Of a stretch of 30,012 nucleotides of DNA, positions 1-11,200 are shown piece after piece. The DNA comes from Temnopleurus reevesii (Eukaryota; Echinodermata; Echinoidea; Temnopleuroida; Temnopleuridae). The translations under genes and the position numbers were made by a program. The stretch spans positions 67,688-97,699 of the forward strand of contig BQKZ01000487.1 of NCBI GenBank assembly GCA_036244855.1, in the 5' to 3' direction. Below the pieces are notes generated by a model. That model saw nothing but the letters and a program-made list of their open reading frames with translations, was not told where the DNA came from and searched no databases. Numbering within the stretch: position 1 is the first letter of the stretch; each line of letters starts with the position of its first letter.

Positions 1-110
1 ACCCCTATTCGGACGATGGAGTCGTCCATACTTTTCTGTGACCCCGTTCACGAGAGCTCGAAACGGGTTGACCTCGGCGTGCACGCGTTGTGCGCTGCAC
101 CTGCCCGATG
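1..110. other. GC-rich segment with short hairpins at window edge
   Basis: This stretch is much richer in G+C than the AT-rich sequence that follows. It contains perfect short inverted repeats, for example GGACGA/TCGTCC at about 12-28 and CCCGTT/AACGGG around 43-68. It abuts a MITE relic, so it may be transposon sequence. The window edge prevents a firm call, and I see no RNA gene or supported ORF. Confidence 0.3.
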
Positions 111-212
111 TCCAAAATCAACTCAAAGTTTTCATTATGATTTTGATTTGGGCATCCCAATCAACTGCAACTTGTGGTCAATTGCAACTTTTTGAACAAC
201 TCCCCCTTAATA
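110..212. mobile_element. Partial copy of GGGGGTGTTG-type MITE (right half)
   Basis: The right-hand part resembles the right ends of the elements at 5765-5933 and 21073-21248. All three share a CAACTGCAAC motif, a CAATTGCAAC motif, and an end close to CAACNCCCCC (here CAACTCCCCC). The left terminal repeat is not recognisable, so this is a fragment. Confidence 0.55.
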
Positions 213-1364
213 TTATTGAGAATTAGGGGGGTGCAAATATTCAGGCAAAAGGCTTAATGCAGACACTGTCAGTTTTTTTTTCAGGCTACAGCATTTATTG
301 TACACAATATTGCATTTTGATTGATTTCCAGTCCTTCTGATCAACTTGAATGTTCATCACTGTTATTAATATATTTTAACTGATTATGAATATAATGTGT
401 ATTAATGATTATTGTTTTGGGATTATGCTTTTGTAATAGTACTCTGATCAGCCTTTCTCTAAAAGCGCTTGATACATATCAATTATTATTATTGTTAGTA
501 TTTTGGTTCAGAATATATTACAAATTTTAATGCTTTACCAGAAATTTATAACAAAAATTGATTTAAACTTACAATACTCTGTGATTGTGATGTTTAACTA
601 CCTGCTGTTGACTTCATCAGACAAATAAACTTCAATATTATGACATCTTTTGAAGTAACTTTGCACCAAAGTGAGCCAACTGTACTTGGTTTCTTGGGGG
701 CGGGGAACCAGTCATGTGAGAGATCACACTCATAAAATGTTCACACACTCTCAGTAAAAATTTGTAATCTTCTCTTATGTAGATTTTTTTAAATCTATTT
801 GATATTTGTCAATGACTCTCCTAAATTTGGAGTTCATCCTTTGAAACGAACAAGTTAGTCTCCTTTAATATTAAATTTGCTTGTGGCTCTCACCTACTAA
901 ACACTACTAAAGCCGTAAACCGTAAAGTAGCAGAATTGTGGGGTGTCCAATACCAAAATGAATACTTAATGTTCCCCCTATATATCCCGTATGTAAATCT
1001 TATTTTGATTAAAGATGTAATGTGTGACTGAGCAAATTCAAATGGGAATTTATGATTTCATGCATAAGCATGGGAATTGCACTTTTGCTTTCATTATCAT
1101 CGTTTGACCCCACAGCCCACATACTCAGGCAGTTGTCATGGTTAGAATACATGTGTAACTTCATTTCAATGAGATTCCTCAGTTTAGTTGATTTTTTTTT
1201 AATTCCCGTTAAACTAGATTCTAATGATGAAGTTGCTTCATGCATTTCGTGATTCCAACTTGAATTTAACATCCTGAAAACGGATAAAAACAGATTTACC
1301 TAAAAAATAAAAAATAGTCAATAGCCCCATTTGTGCAGCATCTTTATGAGCATATAGTATAAGT
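213..1364. other. Upstream intron or intergenic sequence, no gene seen
   Basis: AT-rich sequence. There is no SRCR-like exon and no convincing signal-peptide exon that ends with a phase-1 donor. A short ORF at 1052-1252 begins hydrophobic, but no usable donor joins it in phase to the exon at 1649. Confidence 0.5.
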
Positions 1365-1571
1365 CAGATATTTTAGCATACACACATTCTAGCAAACCCT
1401 TCGTATTTTAAACATATTTACATCTTAGCTGGTTGTTATTTTCACCTTTTTAAAGATTATTGTTCCTAAGTCTATAGGTAGTGTGATAGGTGAACATTTT
1501 AGGAAATTCATAGCATGAAATTAGTGAAAATAAGACCTCGGGGAAATATCTGAACTCATACGTTAGTTATT
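1365..1571. repeat. Interspersed repeat copy A
   Basis: This is a diverged relative of 10089-10300. Both contain TTGTTATTTTCAC followed by a T-run, then GAAATTAGTGAAAATAA, then a segment ending in ATACGGTAG (ATACGTTAG here). Similar lengths suggest two copies of one dispersed family. No coding capacity or clear terminal repeats are visible. Confidence 0.55.
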
Positions 1572-1648
1572 CAGCACTTGCTTCAATAAACATTGATATG
1601 CACATCTAATCTTGAATATCTTTTATATCTTTTATATCTCCTGAATAG

Positions 1649-1996
1649 AGACTAATGTTGGTATCCGTCTGATTGGTAGTGATGAGACTAATCCATTAGA
1701 GGGCCGTGTTGAAGTGTTCCTAGCAAACACATGGATGTCAATCTGCTCAGAGGACTGGACACTGAGAGAGGCATCAGTGGTCTGCCATCAGCTGGGCTTT
1801 GGTCCTGCTGTTATAAGAGCTCCAGGACTCATTAGACCTGGATCAGGTCTAAGCGCTGGACCAGCCCCAATGTTGATTACCAGTGTGAGCTGTAATGATA
1901 CTCGTATCAACCTTCTAGAGTGCAGCTATGTGATCCTTGAAGCACCGCAGATCGGATGCACTCCAGCTGAAGTCGTATGTCAACCTCAAGACATAA
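1649..1996 (+). CDS. SRCR module 1, single exon, divergent
   Basis: The acceptor TAG at 1646-1648 opens a phase-1 exon reading GIRLIGSDE..., then [14 protein letters not shown] and a last conserved Cys (VVC). Six cysteines are present, which is the group A SRCR pattern. The domain is divergent: the usual W-GTVCDD block is WMSICSEDW, and the NC-H-EDAGV motif before the last cysteine is replaced by IGCTPAEV. The expected donor after the last Cys is not a strong GTAAGT. The best in-phase donor is GTATGA at 1997, giving 348 nt and phase 1 out. It is the first recognisable exon in the window, and a leader exon must precede it. Confidence 0.82.
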
Positions 1997-4900
1997 GTAT
2001 GAACGCACCCAACTCTCTCCTAAGTCGTGTAACAGAAATTTGTGTGATTTGCCGTTAATGAAAGTGACCAATTAAGACATTTGTTGGATGCGCATTTTGT
2101 TCAATATAATGGCCTCTAACAAATTTAAAGTTCTCACTCAAATTAGCAATTAATCACAATCCTTTATGTTATTGGGCCTATATCATACTTATACGATTTG
2201 AGTGAAAATGTTGTGTATACATGTATGTACTGTGCATGAAGTGCATAGGTACTCATAGGTATTTGCATCATGCTTTATCTGTCTTTGCTCTGTCATAATG
2301 CAAAGCATTATGTGTATTGGGTTTTTCTTGAATTTATTCTTATGTTCTGTGATGCACTTATTTATTCACGATTCAAAGGCATTGAATATATTAAATATTA
2401 CCTTGGAAAAGGAATTTGATAAGGAAGGGCATGAATGTAAGTAGGTAATAGGAGCTATTATAGGCCTAGATACAAATAGATATACTGATTTCAATTAAAA
2501 ATTGAATATGATTATATATAACAATTGTAGATTGATAATGGATGGAATTGTGAGTCTGGTTGCAATCTACTTCTAAAATAGGGTAATAATCAACTGATTG
2601 ATTAAGGGCATCAGTGAAGAGTCAACATGAATGCTACACGATGATGACATTAGTCATAATGGTAGTGTTAATAATCATAATGATAATAATACCGATAGTA
2701 AATATCATCATGGTTTTATTTAATGCAGATATCCCATTAGGTATCCGTCTGGCTGGTGGGTCTAACGCATTGGAAGGGCGAGTTGAGGTGTACAGGAATG
2801 GTACATGGGGTACTGTTTGTGATGATTTATGGTCTCTAACCAGCGCTCGTGTCGCTTGTCGTCAGCTTGGTTACCCCGATGCCTTGGAAGCACCTGGAGC
2901 AGCGAGGTTTGGGGCTGGCACAGGACCTATTCACATGGATAACATCGCTTGTACTGGGACGGAAAGAACCCTCTTTGATTGCTCCTTCTCAGACACACAC
3001 AATTGTGGGCATAGTGAGGATGCTAGCGTGGTCTGCAGCCAAGAAGGTAATGCATACTTTCTTTTCCAACCTATCACCAGGGTGCCACCCAACTCTAGGC
3101 ACATCTTACACTCCATTGAGAGTATTCCAGCAGGGCACTTCTTGATCTTCAATGCTAATTGACCCCCCTATGATCACTTCCAAATTGTATCACTCATACA
3201 TGGGTAGAGTGCAGCACAATGTAGATGAATTTGTTTCTGAAGGAAATAGATGCCATGGGTGGATGTAAAACCAGAACCCCTGGTTGAAAGGTGAATGGCA
3301 GAACCACTACACCGCAACAGTTCTAAAAAGCCTAGATCCTTACATAATCATTTCTTATGAAATGGATCACTCTTTATGAACCTCGTTCTTAGAAAATTAA
3401 CAAATAGTTAGAAAGTTTGTTGCTGTTGACCCTTGGAGTTCTAAAACTCATTTTTTTTATATATTAGTTTAATAGACAAATGTATTTACTTCAACTTACA
3501 TCTTTAATATCTTTAATCCAATAATCCTCTTTATCCCAATGTATCTCACACACGAATATTTCTTCTATCCACCACAGAGCGGGGAGCGTTGATTCGTTTA
3601 GTCGATGGTCCATCTGAATATGCAGGTCGTGTTGAAGTGATTTACGACGGTGAATGGGGTACAGTGTGTGACGATTCCTGGGACATTACTGACGCTATGG
3701 TGGTGTGTAGCCAGCTAGGGTTTGGACCAGCAGAATCAGCTGTGTCCATGGCAGGGTTTGGTAGAGGAATAGGTCCGATTCATCTTGACGGCGTAGCATG
3801 CAGTGGGTCAGAGCAGACGCTACAGGCTTGTGGTCACAATGGTGTAGGGGTACATAACTGTAACCATGGAGAGGATGCAGGGGTTAGGTGCAGTGGTGAG
3901 TAATGGGGCCCATTGACAAACCTTTGACAAGTTACAAGTGACTTTAAAGATAGAATACTTCTTTTGCAGCCTAAAATTTGACTTTCCAAGATTGTTGTGT
4001 TATGTTGAAGAGTACTAAATTTTAGAACTTATCACCAATCAATTAAGCACAAAGATTGGTCATGATAGGCGCATTTATAGTTATTCCAATAATAATTCTA
4101 CTATTCGGGCCTCGAACTAATGGACCGTGCGTTCAAAATTCAAAACAGCCATTAACCCCTCGTTGACGAATAGCGCAAGAGTCTCTCTCGGTGCGTATTC
4201 CGCATGGTGTGGCAGCGTATTGAAGTGCGTACTGTATGTGCTCTTATGTTTTGTGGGTGTGTGTGGTACCGTAATACGCTAGGAGTATCGAGATACCGTT
4301 GGTGTCAAGATGATTATGATAGAATAGACTTTTATTTGAATTAAATATTATGGACTACATTCGACCAAAATACTTCATAGAGGTTATTGTTTTGGCATAT
4401 CTGAGGTACACAACAAGTTGTAAGCATAAACGTAATGTGTGCAAATGTAGTTTTCTACCTTTAAAGACTGGGTATGCCCACAAATATTTTTGTATTGATT
4501 AAAAGTAGAAAATGAGATGAACGGATCAAAAAAAAGTTTTGAAGCAAATTGGACAATAAATATGAAAGTTAAGAATATTTCCATTTTATAACTCAACAGT
4601 TGTTTGTTATGCAAATTTGTAACATTGTGTCACGTGATATGGCACAAAAACAAAAGTTTGTTCGTTGTTATATACTTGGGTAAAGATACATTTATTGATT
4701 CAACCATTTGAGGATTTTTTAGAAATAGACATTCATGGATTAAAACGGATTCTTAAAAACAATTAGTTATAATAAGTCTACTGACAGGAAGTGCATGAAA
4801 TATGTCATGGTGAATGCTGTAGAATAATTTATGAAAACCACCGTTTGATTTAAAAATTTAGTACAAAGTCATTTGATTTTACCACTATTTGACAGTACTA

Positions 4901-7900
4901 GTGAATTCACAATATATTATTCTATTATTGTTACTTTTGATTTGATATCTTTGATCTGTTTTTTGTTGTTTCAGCTCCTGTGACATCACCATAGCCCCTG
5001 CTTCACGTTCGCTTACTTGATGGTGATTCGAGCCTGTCTGGTCGTGTTGAGGTGCTATGGAACAATGAATGGGGCACTGTGTGTGATGATGAATGGGGAT
5101 TGGAAGATGCCAGGGTAATAAGTCTTTCTCTTTATTATAAAAAAAATAGTAGTATTAGTATTATTTAGTTATTTGGCATATTCAAAACTTTTACAGTGTC
5201 AGTAAACGATGCACAGGTACAAAAATAGGCGGGTTTACTTATCTATTCAAATTGATGTGATTTTCTTGCCACTGAACGTAGTTACATGGTACTCCTTAAA
5301 CCGTTTGATAACAATAAGACTGCAATACTTGGAATCCAGTTTGCATACATTACTTGTTAATATGTCAGACAAGCCTCGAGCAAGCCTCGGGCAAGCCTTA
5401 GGGTTGTCAAGAACAACCTTTGTGTTAAAGGTATGCATAAAATGTGCATCTATTAGTAAACCTGCCTATTAGGCATGAGACAATCAGACCGAAAAGTGGC
5501 AATTACTGACATTGATGGATGCTAAAATGCTACGTCTTGTTTTGCTCATAATTTTAAACCTTTTACTAAAACATGAATCTCTTGAATCGTAGAAGCTCAT
5601 TGGTATCATATATTTCAATATGCAACCAGGGATCTGTGACATAAACCAATTTTTCGATTAATTGCAAAGTTTAGTACATGATTTGCCATAAACCTGCAAT
5701 TGATATAAATTGTGTCCTAGCCTTGAGAATGTGTAAGCCATGGCTGGCATACTTACCTTTCTCTGGGGGTGTTGTTCAAAAGTTGCGATTGATCGCAAAT
5801 CAATTGCAAATCAGTTGCAAATTGAAACAAGTATTTTCATTCTTGCATGATATGCAATTCTAGCAAAATGTGCATGAAACATTGATTGTGATTGGCCCGT
5901 TCTGATCAGCTGCAACTTTTCAACAACACCCCCTTAGATGAGATGTGCGCAAAGCTAAGTAACTGGTTAAGGCAAAAAGAATCACCTTCATGCCGCTTTA
6001 TACTGAATTCCATATATGCTTTCTGAGCACTAATCTATTTTTGCCCTATTTGGATTGTAAAATTATTTTTGTATTCTTACTCTTTTATACCTTCAGATAT
6101 TCTAAGATAAAAGATATTAAGAAGATCACACATATTTGAACATGGTTTTAAGATCATTTTGCAATGCATTGCAAAGATAAATCCTCCAGTCTTAAAAGTA
6201 GTGGTTTCACTCACAGATGAAACAGAAGTATTGAAATGTTATTCTAATAGGTCAATGTTGGATTTTAACCTTCATTTCTCATGTAAGTATGTCGGGAATA
6301 TTCTTGTGTGTTTACTAAATTCATAGAAAATGTGTTGCAGGAGACTTATGAAATGATGAGATTGTAGTACATCTTTGAATAAGACATCTGCCAATTATCC
6401 ATCAGCTCACGTTTATTTTATTTCATGTCTTCTACATAGGATTATTAGCACATAGCAATACAAGTAAAAAAAAAATTAAAAAGGGAGAAGAAGATGTGAA
6501 ACTAGATTCCAGTCCTGGCAAGTTACTGATGTGCATGTATGACTGGTGTTTTGTGTACAGGTCGTGTGCAGGGAACTAGGTTTTACTGATGTATGACCAG
6601 TGTTTTATGTACAGGTCGTGTGCAGGGAACTAGGTTTTACTGATGTATGACCGGTGTTTTATGTACAGGTCGTGTGCAGGGAACTAGGTTTTACTGATGT
6701 ATGACCGGTGTTTTATGTACAGGTCGTGTGCAGGGAACTAGGTTTTACTGATGTATAACCGGTGTTTTATGTACAGGTCGTGTGCAGGGAGCTAGGTTTT
6801 ACTGAAGCAGCGTCAGCGGAAAGAGGGGGCGTCTTCCCACAAGGCACAGGGAGTATCATACTGGATAATGTGCGTTGTGAGGGAAGTGAGCCGTCCTTAT
6901 TATTATGCCCTAACAATGGAATGAAAGTACATAACTGTGGACACTCGGAAGATGCTGGGGTCAGATGTACATCAGATGGTATGTGGAAGATTTTGACTTG
7001 AGATCACCAATTATCCTCAAACTAAATGAATTATTTCTTTTAAAATTCAGCATCAAAATTATATTCCAATGTATTTTATTGTGATGTGATTTTTCAACCT
7101 TTTGTTAATATTATATGGGGAAATTTGAGCCCCAAAATTTGTGCGTGAAATCATGTCATTTAAAAAAATTAGGGATTAATAAAGTAGATAACTTGAAGAT
7201 AATATCTAACATTTTTAACAACCAGTAAGTGTTTTTTTACTTAATCTATTACTATTCCCTTACTACTACTACTCATAATAGAAATGCACAATAGCACTTT
7301 AATACAAAATGTTTCTAAGCACTCTGTGAACTTTTACCAGCTAAAACAACGGTACCATTTGATGCTCACTGCATCAAATTTCTTCCTACTGGTACGCATT
7401 TGCCTCAACTGGGGTGAGTGAAGCACAATGTAGATACATTTTTTGCTGAAGGAAATTTCTGTCATGAGTAGGATTCAAGCCTACTACCCTCTGGTTGAAG
7501 ACGAGATTTATAACCACTACACTACAGCACATCTACAACATCCATCAACCAGGTTAAATGTACCTTATAAGTTTTTGATATTGCTTACAAAATCATGTTA
7601 CCTCTTTTATTTATGACAAAGGTTTTAGATAAGTCGTCTCAGGAAAAAACATTGATCTCGGCTTTTCTGCAAAATTGTGTACACCCATTCATTTGGCAAT
7701 CATATTCTTGATTAATCTAAATTGATAATCAGTGTTGTTTTATATATTGTACAGGTCTTGAATAATTCCTCTTGTTTTAGTGTATAGAAATGTTGTAAAT
7801 GATAGATATTGTGTTGTAAATGATGTGTAATCCTTTGACCCCACAGTACCCCCTGAAGGCACATGGGTGCGCCTTGTCGACGGGGAGAACTCTGGTGAGG

Positions 7901-8228
7901 GGCGTGTAGAGGTGTACTCTAACAATGAATGGGGTACAGTCTGTGATGATTCATGGGATCTCAATGACGCTGGTGTCGTCTGTAGAGCTCTAGGATTCAA
8001 TGAAGCATCAGAGGCTCCGGGTGGTGGTCGGTTCGGTACAGCAGCCAGCTCAGTGCCAATCTATCTGGACAATCTAGGATGTTTAGGATCAGAGGAGACG
8101 CTCTTTGATTGCTCTCACGGAGGTCTGGGGGTTCATAACTGCATTCATAGAGAGGATGCAGGAGTTGTCTGCGGGTTTAACGGTGAGGAGTTTGGTGGTG
8201 ATGGTTCATGGTGATAATGATGATGATG

Positions 8229-8269
<41 letters not shown>

Positions 8270-11200
8270 TGATGATGATGGTAGTCATTGTGGTGGTGAT
8301 GATAATGATAATCACGATGGTGATTGTTATTGATGAGAATGATGATGATGATGGTGATGATAATGGCGATATGGTTATGATAATAATGGTAATGTGATTA
8401 TGATAATAGTGATGGTAAGGGAATTGATCTAGTGGTGATGATGGGGATAATCATAATGAGTAGGATGGTTTTGTAAGTATGTTCATGTTTGTGGATGATT
8501 TTAATGTTGGTGTTATTGGTGATGGTAATGATGATCATGATGATGTTTATGGGAATTACTGGGTATGATGTCGATTATAATGGAGATGTTAATGATGATG
8601 ATCATGATGTGATTGATGATGGTGGTGGTGGTGATGGTGACGATTATGATTTACTGATTTTAAGCATTTTGATATTGGTGCTGATGTAAGTGGAGATAAT
8701 TAATCTGATAGTGGTGTTTGTGGCATAATGGTTTGCTATTGTTGAGTATACACCTTTTTCTTTCTTTATTGTGTTCTGGTGTTTGAAACTTTTTGGCAAT
8801 AATAGTAATAATGATAACAAAAATAAACTTGTAAAGGTGACATTTATAAATGATTATGGTGATGAGAATTGCTTAATATGAAAGTATTTGGTGATTTAAA
8901 TGTTTAAAAGATACATCCTTTCCATTTATTTTGTCAGTGAATACAATGTCGAACATCCGGTTGGTAGGAACAGATAGCCCTTTCCGTGGTCGTGTTGAGG
9001 TTCATTACAACAGCCAATGGGGAACTGTGTGAGACGATGGCTGGGATCTTAATGATGCACAGGTCAGTTTTAGTTTTATGATGATAATAAGAATACATGC
9101 TCTATGTTTAGTGATGGATCCATTCTGCACTGTTATTATTACCCTGGATCTAGCCATAACCTTGCTGGTGCTCAAGTGTGTTCAAATGTATATGTATGAA
9201 TTTCATAACTCGCCAAGTCAGTTTTACTTAACTCTCTTCATTCCAGTGTATGTCTTTCCTTTTCATTTTCGTCTATATCTCTCTCGTCCCTTTGTCCCTA
9301 TACCCCACTCTTTCACCCTTTTTCTTCTGCTCTCTCTCTCCATCATCTTTTAGCCCACTCCTTCTTTCTCTCTTCGCCTCCCCCCCCCCTCTCTCTTTCA
9401 CTTCCCGTCCTCTGAACACCTCTTTCCTTTTGCTTTTTTTCCATTCTTTATCATAACAGTGGAATGTAAGAATGACTTACAAGATGTACTCATTATTTTG
9501 TGATCAATGCCACATCTTAGCCACATGTTTTTCAAAGCCCTTGTGTTAAATCAAAATATTAATTCTTAATTGTAAATATAAAATCAAGTTTTTAATGTAT
9601 AACACTAGAATTTGTGAGTGTTCAATTCTATTTCGCTGTTCAATCATTCATTTTTCATTATATGTATTCTTGTATATATATCTGCAATTCAGCCATTAGA
9701 CCGCGAAAGATATTGTGATTTTAAACCGTTTTGAATAAATGAATAAGTAAATAAATGAATTAATTGTCCACGTATTACCCATTCACCTAACCTGGGTTAA
9801 ATGCAGCACAGTGTTTATTAATTTTGTGATGAAGGAAACAGATATCACTGCTGGGATTTGATATTGCGGCCATTGGGTATAAAGGTGAGAGTCATAACCT
9901 CTCCACCACAATACATTTTAGGCTGCAAGATAACCTAAAATTTTAAGTATCAGTTTGTGTTTGTACTTCTTAAGAGCAGAGTAATTTTATTTTGATATTT
10001 ACCTGTGAGGTCTTTATCAAATAAAGCTCTCTGATATGTTTGTATACAAAAATAATAGATTCCATTTCTCATGCAATACTGTATAAACCAATATTTTGGC
10101 GCACAGATATTTTCGCGATTTCTGACCAGTTTGACACATTGGCGTGTTGTTATTTTCACGTTTTTGAAAGTGTTTGTACACAAATGAATGCGCATCATAT
10201 AGAGTGAAAATTTTTGCGAGGCCATAACCGCGAAATTAGTGAAAATAAAACCACCGTGAAAATAAAACCACCGCGAAAATTTCAGCTTATACGGTAGTCA
10301 AAATTGAGTTTTTTATTTTAAATTTAATTATCTATTTTACTCTACCCCACCTGATGAAATAGAAAAGTAACAATTTGATCTCATGACGAATGTTGTACTT
10401 GAACACTTAAAGCAACACATCAAAGCAATCAGAAACAAGTTTTAAGTTGGAAGAGCATTTATCAATAGAGTATTTATAAGTTCTTGATCAAAGGAAATAT
10501 TACATGGTCATGTAATAATGAGAAAGGATTTCAAAGACGATTGTGCTTTTTTCCAGTATTGGATCTTTTAAATTCATGTTTTATCATGTATAATAGTACT
10601 TTGCGTGTTCATTCAATTTTCTTGCATCTTTGAATAATAAATTTTTTTTTATTTAATATGTTTTTTTAATTTAAATTCATATATATTTCTTTGTAGTATA
10701 CATTTGAAGATTTATTTAGTATAGGACCCCATTGTAATTTGGCGCATTTGAGTTTTCATGGGTTAATCCTGTCAAGATTTTTGATATTGCTTTACATTGC
10801 TCATATATTGTATTTCTTTCTTGAGAAATAAAGCAAATAAAAACTGTTGATGCGCAGGTTGTATGCAGACAGCTTGGTTACAGCAATGCTGTTGACTACG
10901 TCTCCTCAGCTCAGTTTGGGCGTGGCACTGGTAGCATCTTACTGGATGATGTAGCATGTACTGGAACTGAAGAGACTCTCTTAGGATGCACAAATCGTGG
11001 CGTTGGTAGTCATAACTGTGGACATTCTGAGGATGCGGGTGTTATCTGTATGCCAGAGCGTAAGTCACTTACACAAATCAGTTATCTTCCTCAGTCATAG
11101 GTTTTGTGACTTTTATCAAGATATCATTCTTGATCATATTTTGATGTGGCACAATTGAGGAGTAAGGCCTTGGTGTGTTTAGGCTTTAAAATGATACTGT

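Larger units (their letters stand above)
9063..10857 (+). other. Phase-0 intron inside SRCR6
   Basis: A long intron of about 1.8 kb that splits module 6 at the same codon boundary as module 4. It holds a pyrimidine-rich tract, a probable LINE 3' end, SINE copy 3 and repeat copy B, and ends in TGATGCGCAG. The final 40 nt lack a long pyrimidine tract (TTGAGAAATAAAGC...), so the acceptor looks weak. Confidence 0.65.

Noticed and set aside
1052..1252. Hydrophobic ORF as the signal-peptide exon
   Set aside because: It starts MISCISMGIALLLSL, but there is no good donor in phase 1 to join it to the exon at 1649.
6522..6805. CRISPR-like array
   Set aside because: The repeats are contiguous 54-bp tandem units without unique spacers, in an animal intron.
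7740..8000. Minus-strand ORF opposite SRCR5
   Set aside because: Antisense shadow of the conserved SRCR exon.
8489..8689. Asp-rich 66-codon ORF
   Set aside because: It is the GAT microsatellite read in one frame.
9030..9032. TGA in place of a Cys codon as a selenocysteine codon
   Set aside because: Cys-to-UGA is the classic selenocysteine look, but SRCR cysteines form structural disulfides, no selenoprotein of this family is known to me, and module 4 has a TAG stop of similar age. A nonsense change is simpler. A SECIS element in the 3' UTR would reopen the question.
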